DNA of 64,000 bases from Isoptericola sediminis (GTDB taxonomy: Bacteria; Actinomycetota; Actinomycetes; Actinomycetales; Cellulomonadaceae), in the NCBI RefSeq assembly GCF_013085345.1, contig NZ_JABFAJ010000003.1, positions 62,001 to 126,000 of the forward strand. Reading direction: 5' to 3'. The notes under the pieces were generated by a model. That model ran no database searches. It worked only from the letters and a program-made list of their open reading frames with translations, and was not told the origin of the DNA. The translations under genes and the position numbers were made by a program. Below are positions 37,727 through 45,943 of this stretch, in pieces (position 1 is the first letter of the stretch; every line of letters starts with the position of its first letter).

Positions 37727-39067
37727 TCAGTCCGCCCGGTCGGTCTCCCGATCGCCCTTCGCCGAACCGCCGCTCGCCGGCGGGGCGACGGAGGCCGGTG
37801 ACGCCAGGTCGGGCGTGGTCCCCCGCCACCGACCGATCCACCGCATGCCGTGGTACAGCACGAGCGCGGACGCCGTCCCGAGGGCGATGCCCTCGAAGGT
37901 CAGGTCACCGGCGGTCCACGTGTAGTTCGCGATGGCCACGACGAGCGGCACAGCGGCCGTCGTGAGGTTCACCGGGTCACCGAAGTCGACGCGGTTCTGC
38001 ACCCAGATGCGGAACCCGAGCACGCCGATCATGCCGTACAGGATCGTGGTGACACCGCCGAGCACACCGGCCGGGACCGTGTTGACGACCTCGCCGAACT
38101 TGGGCGAGAACGACAGCACCAGCGCGCCGGCCCCGGCCACCCAGTAGGCGGCGGTCGAGTACACGCGCGTCGCGGCCATGACCCCGATGTTCTCGGCGTA
38201 GGTCGTCGTGCCGGAGCCGCCACCCGTCCCGGCCAGCGTCGTCGCGACGCCGTCGGCCAGCAGCGCGCGACCCATCCGGTCGTCGAGGTCCTGGCCGGTC
38301 ATCGCGGCGACCGACTTCACGTGGCCGACGTTCTCGGCGACGAGGACGAAGACCACGGGCAGGAACAGCCCGAGCACGCCGGGTTCGAAGCTGGGTGCGG
38401 TGAACGTCGGGGCGCCGAACCAGGCCGCCTCCCCCACCGCGGCGAAGTCCACCTCGCCGCGCACGACCGCGAAGGCGTACCCGACGAGCACCCCGACGAG
38501 GATCGCCAGGCGGCCGAGGATCCCGCGGAACAGCACCGACACCAGCACCACGGCCACCAGGGTCACCACGGCCGTCACCGGCGCCACCTGGAAGTTGCCC
38601 CAGGCCGCGGGCGCGAGGTTGAGCCCGATGAGGGCGACGATCACGCCCGTCACGACCGGCGGCATGACGACGTCGATCCAGCGGGCGCCCGCGAGGTGCA
38701 CGACCAGGCCGACGACCGCCAGGAGCACACCCGTGACGAAGATGCCGCCGATGGCGGCGGACTGCCCGTCCGAGGCCGTGGCCGCGCCGATCGGGGCGAT
38801 GAACGCGAAGCTCGACCCCAGGTAGCTCGGCAGCCGGTTGCCCGTGATGAGCAGGAAACCGATGGTGCCGATCGCCGAGAAGAACAGCGTCGTCGACGGC
38901 GGGAAGCCGGTGATCAGCGGGACGAGGAACGTCGCACCGAACATCGCCACGACGTGCTGCAGGCCGATCCCGATCGTGCGGGGCCAGGTGAGACGTTCAC
39001 CCGGGGCGACGACCTCTCCCGGCGCCACGTGCGCGCCGTCACCGTGCTTCGTCCAGCCCAGCTGCAT
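37727..39067 (-). CDS. uraA: Uracil/xanthine permease (NCS2/UraA family)
   Basis: The 446-residue protein has about 12-14 membrane segments and NCS2 motifs: GLQHVVAMFGATFLVPLITG at the start, YLGSSFAFIAPI, and the signature GTGGGSGTTTYAENIGVMAATRV. It closely follows UraA/RutG-type uracil:H+ symporters. The C-terminus is a cytosolic Ala/Ser/Pro-rich tail. It stands alone on the minus strand. Confidence 0.92.
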   Translation of the reverse strand: MQLGWTKHGDGAHVAPGEVVAPGERLTWPRTIGIGLQHVVAMFGATFLVPLITGFPPSTTLFFSAIGTIGFLLITGNRLPSYLGSSFAFIAPIGAATASDGQSAAIGGIFVTGVLLAVVGLVVHLAGARWIDVVMPPVVTGVIVALIGLNLAPAAWGNFQVAPVTAVVTLVAVVLVSVLFRGILGRLAILVGVLVGYAFAVVRGEVDFAAVGEAAWFGAPTFTAPSFEPGVLGLFLPVVFVLVAENVGHVKSVAAMTGQDLDDRMGRALLADGVATTLAGTGGGSGTTTYAENIGVMAATRVYSTAAYWVAGAGALVLSFSPKFGEVVNTVPAGVLGGVTTILYGMIGVLGFRIWVQNRVDFGDPVNLTTAAVPLVVAIANYTWTAGDLTFEGIALGTASALVLYHGMRWIGRWRGTTPDLASPASVAPPASGGSAKGDRETDRAD

Positions 39068-39184
39068 GTCGCTCCGTCCGTCAGCCCTGTGAAGACCCGC
39101 ACACCCTATCGGCGCACGGGAGCTGCGTCCGCCGACCTGCGGACGGCCCGGCCGGGTCGGCGGGTCGGGGGCGGGTCCTCGGGC

Positions 39185-41317
39185 TCAGTCCGCGCGGCCG
39201 TGCAGCCAGGCCAGCAACCAGGAGCGTGTCGACCCGTCGTCGATCCGGTCCTCGGGGAGCTCGCGCGCGACCTCGAGGGCCGCCGTCGCCTCCTCGGGCC
39301 CCATCAGGCCGGCGTACATCAGCAGCTGGTCGCCGAACATCACGTCCCACGTGGCGTCGTCCGCCCAGAGGTCCGTGGTCCCCAGCGCCTCGGCGAGGTT
39401 GTCGCGCACGCGCGCCGGGTCCTCGCCCAGGTACGTCGAGACGCCCGTCACCGGCAGCACGACGATGCCGAGCGCGGCGCTCGGCTCGGCGGAGAACCAC
39501 GTCGCACGTTCACGCTTGCCGTCCCACACGAGCGAGGTCACGTCCGCCTGCAGCCCGTCGGCGACCGGGTCGGACCGGTCGAAGTCGGTCCAGTAGGCCC
39601 GGGCCGAGGCGGCCTCCAGCGAGAGCATCCACCGGGCCTGGGAGGTCAGGCCCTCGTCCGGAAGCCCGGCCGCCGCCCGCGCGTCGGCCCAGAGGGCCAG
39701 CCCGTGCCAGGCGGCGACGGCCTCGGAGGCCGACTCCTGGTTGTTGCCGTCACCGAACGGTGACGGCCCGGAGGCCCACGAGTGCCCCATGACGACGTCG
39801 AGCGTCCGCAGGGCCGGCATCGGCGCCCCGTCCCCGGCGGGCACGTCGGCGGCCGCGGCCACGTCCGCGGCCAGCAGGTCGACGACGGGCGCGACCTCCT
39901 CGGCCAGCTCGGCGTCCTCGGCGGCCAGCAGGCCGGCCGCGTACAGGAAGTAGCCGTAGTGGAAGTGGTGGTCGTTGCCCTCCTCGGAGCCGAACGCGGT
40001 GGCCTGGCCCACGACCGTCCCCAGGGTGGGCTCCCACGTGAAGCACCGTTCGGGGCGCTCCTCGCAGCCGTCCGGGTCGGTCCACAGCCGCAGGTCCGTC
40101 AGCAGGCTCGCGCGCAGGTCCGCGGCGACGTCGTCCATCCCGAGGTCGCGCGCCAGCGTCCACAGCTCGGCGTCCCGCGCGAGCGCTTTGCCGCCGAAGT
40201 ACGTGTCGGCCGGCCGGGTCTCGGCGAGCACCCGGTCCGCGTCGGCGCGCACCTGCTCGACGAGCTCGTCGCGCGCCGGCTCCCCCAGGTCCGACACGTC
40301 GAGACCGACGACCGGCTCCCGTGCCGTCGAGCGCCACGACAGCTCGGTGGCCCGGCAGACGTCGACCGTGCCGAGCACCGTGGCGTAGGACCCGAGCCCG
40401 CACGTGGCGTCGTCGGCGGCGTCGCGCTGGTGCGGGAAGCGCACGGCGACGGCCGGCCCGCCGGAGGTCGTCTCGTACCCCACGGTGGTGGTGACGTCGT
40501 CGGTCCCGGTCGCGTACGAGACGGTGGACGCCTCGACCGCCTCTCCGGCCGCCCGGACCAGCTCGGGCAGCGCCGCGGAGCCCCCGGCGGGGTCGTCCGG
40601 GGCGGCCAGCCACGCCACCGACTCACCCTCTCCCAGCTCGAGGGTGCTGCCCGAGCCGTCGAGCGCGCCGGCGGCGTCGAGACCGTCCACCCCGACCAGG
40701 GCGTGGGTCCGTCCGTCCACCTCCGCGGTGGCGACGCCGTCCGGGAGCCCGGCGCCGGCGTCGTCGAAGGACCGGTCCAGCCCGAGGCCGTGCGCGGTCC
40801 GCGCGGTGTACCGCACGACCGGCGACCCGCGGGTCAGGTGCACGGTGCCGCGCACCTGGTCGTCCTCGGCGACCAGGTCGACGTCGACCGTCGCGGCGTC
40901 GTAGCGCGACACGACACCGGTGACGCTCTCGCCCAGGTCCACCTGGACCTGCGGGGCGTAGCCGCCGGCGATCAGCGTGCCGTCGGCCCGGACGTCGGGC
41001 AGCCCGTAGGCGAACCCGGTGGAGGTGAGCCCGACGGCGAGCGGCAGCGGGAACACCGGCTGCGGCTCGTCGCCGAAGACCAGCCCGGAGAACCAGCGGT
41101 TGGTCGGTGGTGGCAGGCCGTCCGCGAGCCGCATCGGGCCCTGTTCCCGCTCGACGGTGGGCAGCGCGGTGGGATCCACGGCGGGCGCCTGCGCGCCCAC
41201 CAGGGAACGATCGGTGGGTGCCGGGCCCGCGGCCTCGTCGCCCCCCGGTTCCGTCGTCGTGCACCCGGCGGCGGCCAGGACGACGGCGAGCAGCACCGCG
41301 ACCGGCCGCCGCGTCAC
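39185..41317 (-). CDS. GH81 endo-beta-1,3-glucanase lipoprotein
   Basis: The 710-residue exported enzyme has a lipobox (LAAAGC). The GH81 N-terminal beta domain begins LPPPTNRWFSGLVFGDEPQPVFPLPLA; the catalytic region has YFGGKALARDAELWTLARDLG, EGNDHHFHYGYFLYAAGLLA (acid Asp) and GDGNNQESASEAVAAWHGLALWA (catalytic Glu pair). It cuts beta-1,3-glucan. The GTG start overlaps the stop of the upstream adaptor gene (GTGA), so it belongs to the glucan-synthase-like operon, like the glucanase or cellulase seen in other exopolysaccharide operons. Confidence 0.93.
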   Translation of the reverse strand: MTRRPVAVLLAVVLAAAGCTTTEPGGDEAAGPAPTDRSLVGAQAPAVDPTALPTVEREQGPMRLADGLPPPTNRWFSGLVFGDEPQPVFPLPLAVGLTSTGFAYGLPDVRADGTLIAGGYAPQVQVDLGESVTGVVSRYDAATVDVDLVAEDDQVRGTVHLTRGSPVVRYTARTAHGLGLDRSFDDAGAGLPDGVATAEVDGRTHALVGVDGLDAAGALDGSGSTLELGEGESVAWLAAPDDPAGGSAALPELVRAAGEAVEASTVSYATGTDDVTTTVGYETTSGGPAVAVRFPHQRDAADDATCGLGSYATVLGTVDVCRATELSWRSTAREPVVGLDVSDLGEPARDELVEQVRADADRVLAETRPADTYFGGKALARDAELWTLARDLGMDDVAADLRASLLTDLRLWTDPDGCEERPERCFTWEPTLGTVVGQATAFGSEEGNDHHFHYGYFLYAAGLLAAEDAELAEEVAPVVDLLAADVAAAADVPAGDGAPMPALRTLDVVMGHSWASGPSPFGDGNNQESASEAVAAWHGLALWADARAAAGLPDEGLTSQARWMLSLEAASARAYWTDFDRSDPVADGLQADVTSLVWDGKRERATWFSAEPSAALGIVVLPVTGVSTYLGEDPARVRDNLAEALGTTDLWADDATWDVMFGDQLLMYAGLMGPEEATAALEVARELPEDRIDDGSTRSWLLAWLHGRAD

Positions 41318-42045
41318 AGGCCGATCCTCTGCAGGAACCGCTGGAACGCCAGGTCGACGTCGGCCATCGGGCCCTCGTCGTGCAGCTGGACGCTCGCGAC
41401 CACGGGCGTGCCGGGCAGGACGAGACCCTCGCCGGCCTGCTCGGTGAGCGACTCGCTGTCGATCAGGAGCGTGGCCTCGGCACGGTTGCGGGCGTTGTCG
41501 ACCGCGATGGAGTCGACCTGGCCGGTGACCTCGCGCTGGTCGGGCAGGGTGATGCTGACGGGGGCGCCGGGCTTGATCCGCGCGAAGTCCGCGGGATCGA
41601 GCAGCAGCTTCGCGTCCACGGCCGTGGAACCCTCGCGGTGCAGCGTCGCGACGACGTCGCCGGCCTGGACGAACCCCCCGCGCGTGGTGGTGATGTCCGC
41701 GATCGTGCCGTCCGAGGGCGCGACGACGGTCATCTCCCCGTCGTCCGTGACCTCGTAGGACGCCGTCTCGCGGGACACGGTCCCGGACGAGAGGTCGTGC
41801 GCGAGCACGAGGCTGCGCATCCGGTAGATCGGGTCGCCCTCGGCGACGGTGTCGCCGGGGTCGACGAACGACTCGACGACCGTGCCGGGGTAGTCGGTGC
41901 CGACGGCGACCTCCTCGGCCACGATCATGGCCTGGGCGGAGGTGGCCTGGCTCTCCCGCCGGTTGAGCACCAGCGTGAGGGTCGCGCAGAGCGCGAGGAC
42001 GAGGACGAACCCGAGGAGCAGCTTGAATCGTGTGGCCCAGGTCAT
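41314..42045 (-). CDS. HlyD-like membrane-anchored adaptor protein
   Basis: The 243-residue protein has one N-terminal transmembrane helix (KLLLGFVLVLALCATLTLVL) and two half-lipoyl (barrel-sandwich) segments, YPGTVVESFVDPGDTVAEGDPIYRM and MTVVAPSDGTIADITTTRGGFVQAGDVVATL, then a beta-barrel. It resembles periplasmic adaptor (HlyD/Alg44-like) domains that accompany exopolysaccharide synthases. Its ATG overlaps the synthase stop (ATGA) and its stop overlaps the GH81 start. Confidence 0.82.
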   Translation of the reverse strand: MTWATRFKLLLGFVLVLALCATLTLVLNRRESQATSAQAMIVAEEVAVGTDYPGTVVESFVDPGDTVAEGDPIYRMRSLVLAHDLSSGTVSRETASYEVTDDGEMTVVAPSDGTIADITTTRGGFVQAGDVVATLHREGSTAVDAKLLLDPADFARIKPGAPVSITLPDQREVTGQVDSIAVDNARNRAEATLLIDSESLTEQAGEGLVLPGTPVVASVQLHDEGPMADVDLAFQRFLQRIGL

Positions 42046-43796
42046 GCGGCACCTCCGGCGGTGACGGTCGGGGAGGACGAACGGTCGAGGCGGGTCCGGC
42101 GGGCGGCGCGCTTGCGGACGCGGCGGGCCGCGCGCTGGGACCTCACCGCCTGTCGGTGCTCCTTGACGGCCGTGATGAGGAAGCCGCCGAGGATGAGGGT
42201 GTTGGTGAGGTTCCAGGCGAGCGACAGGTTCGGGACCGGGTCGCCCCAGTGCTTCCAGAACCCGACCGCCGAGGTCACCGCCAGGAACACGAAGCACAGG
42301 GTCTGCGGGACGATCACGTCGAACGGTGACGCCGAACCGCCGGAGCGGCCCGTGACCGACCAGGCCTGCTGCTTGCCCGTCAGCGCGTTCCAGAACGCCT
42401 TGACGTAGATGGGCCACGAGACGGCCGCCAGCAGCAGCACCTCCCAGCGGAACGAGCCGAGGGTGAAGAAGGCCAGGGCGATCTGCAGCCCGTAGAAGCC
42501 CAGGTAGTACAGGGCCCAGGTGCCCACCGACACGTCGAGCTGCATGGGGGTCAGGTCGAGGTAGATCGTCAGCGGCGGCACCAGCAGGAGCAGCAGCGGC
42601 GCGATGCCCGACAGGTAGTGGGTCGAGGTCACGAAGTACTGCAGCCGCTGGTCGACGGTCAGCTGGCGTCGCGGGGACAGCGGGTTGTGCTGCAGCAGGA
42701 TCTCGAACCCACCGGTGGCCCATCGCAGCTGCTGCTTGGCGTAGGCGACGATCGTCTCGGGGGTGTCGCCGACGGCGAGCGTCTGCGGGATGTAGACGGA
42801 GCGCCACCCACGCTCGTGCAGGTGGATGGACGTCCAGACGTCCTCGGACTTGGAATCGGTGTACATGCCGCCGATGTCGTCGATCGCATCGCGACGGAAC
42901 ACGACGTTGGTCCCGACGCAGAAGGCCGCGTTGAACCGGTTCCGGCCCGGCTGGACGAACCGGTAGAAGACCGCCTGCATGTAGCCGGCGCCCCGGGAGA
43001 TCAGCGAGTTCATGTTGCCGTAGGTCTGCGGGGACTGGACGAATGCGACCTCGTCGCGCACGAAGAACGGCACCGTCTCGGTCAGCAGCTCGGGGCGGGG
43101 GACGAAGTCCGCGTCGAGGATGACGAAGTACTCGCCCTTGGCGATGCTCAGCGCGTGGTTGATGTTCCCGGCCTTCTGGCCCCCGCTGGAAAGGCGCCGG
43201 ATGTACCGGGCCCCGAGCGTGGCCGCGAGGTCGCGCACCTCGTCGTCCCGTCCGTCGTCGAGCACCCAGGTGCGGTGCTCGCCGTGGACGGCCACGGCGG
43301 CGCGGACCGTGCGGGCGATGGTGTCGACGTCCTCACCGCAGGTGGTGATGAAGATGTCGACGGTCACGGGTCGGTCGTCGAGGTAGAGCCGCCACCGGGT
43401 GGGGTCGTCGGTGGCACGGTCCCGCAGGATCTCGGGTGTGTCGAAGAGGCGTTCGCGGGCCTGGTGGTAGGCGAAGTCGCGGGGGTCGTGGCCGGAGGAG
43501 AGCACCGTCCACATGGCCAGCAGGGCCAGCGCCAGCAGCACGCACTCGGCCACGAGGACCAGCCCGTAGGGCAGGAGGTCACCCCGGTTGTCCGGGTTCA
43601 GCAGGAAGACCGCGTAGGCGACCGCGCCCAGGGTCGCCAGCAGCATGATGAGCATGAGCGACGGCGACTGGGCGGCGGCGTTCGCGTCACGACGACGCGC
43701 GGCCGACGTCGGGTCGCCCGGGATGGTCGGCGGCGGGGCGGCGGTGGTCCCGGCAGGAGACAGGTGCTCCGGCGCGCGAGGGTCCAAGGTGGTCAC
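42042..43796 (-). CDS. Processive family-2 glycosyltransferase, cellulose/curdlan-synthase-like
   Basis: The 584-residue membrane enzyme has two N-terminal helices, a cytosolic GT-A domain and at least four C-terminal helices. Catalytic motifs of processive beta-glucan synthases are present: TWVLDDGRDDE, YFVILDADFVPRP (DxD), SKSEDVWTS (TED-like, here SED) and QQLRWATGGFE (QxxRW). No PilZ domain is seen. The product is a beta-linked glucan or related polymer; the GH81 partner points to beta-1,3-glucan. The GTG start at 43796 has AAGGGA upstream; it heads the operon. Confidence 0.88.
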   Translation of the reverse strand: MTTLDPRAPEHLSPAGTTAAPPPTIPGDPTSAARRRDANAAAQSPSLMLIMLLATLGAVAYAVFLLNPDNRGDLLPYGLVLVAECVLLALALLAMWTVLSSGHDPRDFAYHQARERLFDTPEILRDRATDDPTRWRLYLDDRPVTVDIFITTCGEDVDTIARTVRAAVAVHGEHRTWVLDDGRDDEVRDLAATLGARYIRRLSSGGQKAGNINHALSIAKGEYFVILDADFVPRPELLTETVPFFVRDEVAFVQSPQTYGNMNSLISRGAGYMQAVFYRFVQPGRNRFNAAFCVGTNVVFRRDAIDDIGGMYTDSKSEDVWTSIHLHERGWRSVYIPQTLAVGDTPETIVAYAKQQLRWATGGFEILLQHNPLSPRRQLTVDQRLQYFVTSTHYLSGIAPLLLLLVPPLTIYLDLTPMQLDVSVGTWALYYLGFYGLQIALAFFTLGSFRWEVLLLAAVSWPIYVKAFWNALTGKQQAWSVTGRSGGSASPFDVIVPQTLCFVFLAVTSAVGFWKHWGDPVPNLSLAWNLTNTLILGGFLITAVKEHRQAVRSQRAARRVRKRAARRTRLDRSSSPTVTAGGAA

Positions 43797-43990
43797 AGGG
43801 GGGTGTCCCTTCACGGAGGCCGGACGATCAGAACGCCGCCCGGAACGACGAGAGGCGGGCCCCCTCGTTCGGGGGCCCACCTCGTCGTCTCGTTCCACCG
43901 TAGGTCGGTGCCCGGACCCTGTCGCGCGGGAGGAGCCGTGTGGTGAACATCTTCACTCCGCGGCAACTGGCCGGTAACACCGCGGGACCG

Positions 43991-44914
43991 TCAGAGGTGT
44001 GGGGCGACCTCCCGCGCCACGAGCTCCAGGTGGTCGAGGTCCTGCTGGTCGAGCACCTGCAGGTAGACCCGCTCCACGCCCTGCTCGCGCAGGGACGCCA
44101 GCCGGTCCACGGCCTCCGTCACCGTGCCCGCGATGCCGTGCTCCCGCAGCTCCGCGGGCTCCCGGCCGATGGCCTCGGCACGTCGCGTGAACTCGGCCTC
44201 GTCCTTGCCCACGGCCAGCACGAGGGCGACCGACTGGGTCAGCGACCCGGGCGCACGTCCGGCGTCGGCGAGCGCCTGCTCCATGACCGCGATCCGCGGC
44301 CCGACGGTGTCGAGCTCGGGGAACGCCTGGTTGTACTCGGTCGCGAACCGCGCCGCGATCCGCGGCGTCCGCTTCGGCCCGCCACCGCCGACGATGACCG
44401 GGATCCGGTCCTGGACGGGCTTGGGCAGCGCCGGGGAGCCCTCGAGCGTGTAGTGCTTCCCGGTGAAGTCGAAGGTCTCCCCGACCGGTGTTCCCCACAG
44501 CCCGGTGAGGATCTCGAGCTGCTCCTCGAGGATCCCGAACCGCTTGTCCGGGAAGGGGATGCCGTAGGCGGCGTGCTCGGCGGCGAACCAGCCGGTGCCG
44601 AGCCCGAGCTCGACGCGGCCGCCCGACATCTGGTCCACCTGGGCGACCTGGATGGCCAGCGGGCCGGGCAGGCGGAACGTCGCGGAGGACACGAGCGTGC
44701 CGAGGCGCACCGTGGACGTCTCACGGGCGATGCCGGCGAGCGTGGTCCACGAGTCGGTGGGGCCGGGCAGCCCGTCCCCGCCCATCGCCAGGTAGTGGTC
44801 GGACCGGAAGAAGGCGCTGAAGCCGAGCTGCTCCGTCGCCTGCGCGACGGCGAGCTGGGTGTCGTAGGAGGCGCCCTGCTGGGGCTCGGTGAAGATGCGC
44901 AGGTCGAGCGGCAT
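43991..44914 (-). CDS. Luciferase-like (LLM class) flavin/F420-dependent oxidoreductase
   Basis: The 307-residue TIM-barrel protein has the LLM signatures GFSAFFRSDHYLAMGGDG, TSTVRLGTLVSSATFRLPGPLAIQVAQVDQMSGGRVELGLGTGWFAAEHAAYGIPFP (in parts) and IPVIVGGGGPKRTPRIAARFATEYN. Actinobacterial members commonly use F420. The substrate is unknown. It follows the DsbA-like gene by eight bases, so both are probably one redox operon. Confidence 0.87.
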   Translation of the reverse strand: MPLDLRIFTEPQQGASYDTQLAVAQATEQLGFSAFFRSDHYLAMGGDGLPGPTDSWTTLAGIARETSTVRLGTLVSSATFRLPGPLAIQVAQVDQMSGGRVELGLGTGWFAAEHAAYGIPFPDKRFGILEEQLEILTGLWGTPVGETFDFTGKHYTLEGSPALPKPVQDRIPVIVGGGGPKRTPRIAARFATEYNQAFPELDTVGPRIAVMEQALADAGRAPGSLTQSVALVLAVGKDEAEFTRRAEAIGREPAELREHGIAGTVTEAVDRLASLREQGVERVYLQVLDQQDLDHLELVAREVAPHL

Positions 44915-44922
44915 GGTGCTCC

Positions 44923-45540
44923 TCAGCTGTGGACCGGGTGCTCGTCGCGGGACCGCTTGAGCTCGAAGAAGTGCGGGTTGCCGGCCATCGTGACCGCGGC
45001 GTCGAACAGCTGGGTCGCGTCCTCACCGCGCGGGACGCGGGTGAGGACCGGCCCGAAGAACGCCACGCCGTCGACGTGCAGCGTGGGGGTGCCGACCTCC
45101 TGGCCGACGGGGTCCATGCCGGCGTGGTGGGAGGCGGCCAGGGCCTCGTCGTACGCGTCGGACGTCGCCGCCTCGGCGAGCTCGGCGGGCAGGCCGGCCT
45201 CGGCGAGGGACTCACGGATGACGACGTCGACGTCCTTGACGTCCTGGTCGTGCCAGCGGGTGCCGAAGGCCGTGTAGTACGCCGACAGGGCGTCGTGGCC
45301 GTGGTCGGTCTGCACGGCGGCGGCGACGCGCCCCTGGGCGCGGCCGTCCTCGATCATCTGCCGGTACTCGGCCGGGATGTCCTTGTCCTTGTTCAGCAGG
45401 TACAGGCTCATCAGCTTGAACGTGAGGTCGACGTCACGGTGCTCCGCCACCTCCAGGGCCCAGCGCGAGGTCACCCAGGCGAAGGGGCAGGTGGGGTCGA
45501 TGTAGACGTCGACGGTGGGCGTGGTGTCGGTGGAAGTCAT
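44923..45540 (-). CDS. DsbA-like protein, mycothiol-dependent nitroreductase (Rv2466c) family
   Basis: The 205-residue thioredoxin-fold protein matches Rv2466c over its length: FAWVTSRWALEVAEHRDVDLTFKLMSLYLLN, SLAEAGLPAELAEAATSDAYDEAL, SHHAGMDPVGQEVGTPTLHVDGVAFFGPVL and NPHFFELKR. Rv2466c uses a CPWC active site; here the same place reads DPTCPFAW, so the second Cys is replaced by Ala. A monothiol mechanism with mycothiol would still be possible. It is probably co-transcribed with the LLM oxidoreductase. Confidence 0.85.
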   Translation of the reverse strand: MTSTDTTPTVDVYIDPTCPFAWVTSRWALEVAEHRDVDLTFKLMSLYLLNKDKDIPAEYRQMIEDGRAQGRVAAAVQTDHGHDALSAYYTAFGTRWHDQDVKDVDVVIRESLAEAGLPAELAEAATSDAYDEALAASHHAGMDPVGQEVGTPTLHVDGVAFFGPVLTRVPRGEDATQLFDAAVTMAGNPHFFELKRSRDEHPVHS

Positions 45541-45638
45541 CGTGGGCACGATACTCCGGCGTCCGGAGCGGCTCGCGGGGATCGTGCGGCATCTCACGGC
45601 CCGTCGTGCACCGCGGGCAGGTCGGTAGGCTCGGCGTC

Positions 45639-45866
45639 GTGCTCTCGATCGTGCGCAAGATCCCCTGGGCGAGCATCCTGACGATCGTCCTCGCCGGCGC
45701 CTTCTCCGCCGTGGCGCTCTTCGCCGCGCTGCGGGGCCGTGTGTGGGCATGGCTGCCGTTCACGCTGTGCGCGGCCGTGCTGGTGCGCGAGCTCCGGTAC
45801 CTGCAGCGGTCCCGACGCGGGCACGTCGGCTTCGACGCCCCGGACCGGCGGGCCGAGCGCGACTGA
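45639..45866 (+). CDS. Small two-helix membrane protein
   Basis: The 75-residue protein has two hydrophobic segments (IPWASILTIVLAGAFSAVALFAALRG and AWLPFTLCAAVLVREL) and a basic C-terminus. I do not recognise the family. The GTG at 45639 is selected because TAGGCT (45626-45631) ends seven bases upstream, a typical actinobacterial leaderless arrangement. Confidence 0.55.
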   Translation: MLSIVRKIPWASILTIVLAGAFSAVALFAALRGRVWAWLPFTLCAAVLVRELRYLQRSRRGHVGFDAPDRRAERD

Positions 45867-45943
45867 CACCGGCAGAGCCATTCTGGACGGCCCTGGGCCC
45901 GGTTGGACGGGCCTGACGCCCGGGAACCCGTCAAGGTGTACCC

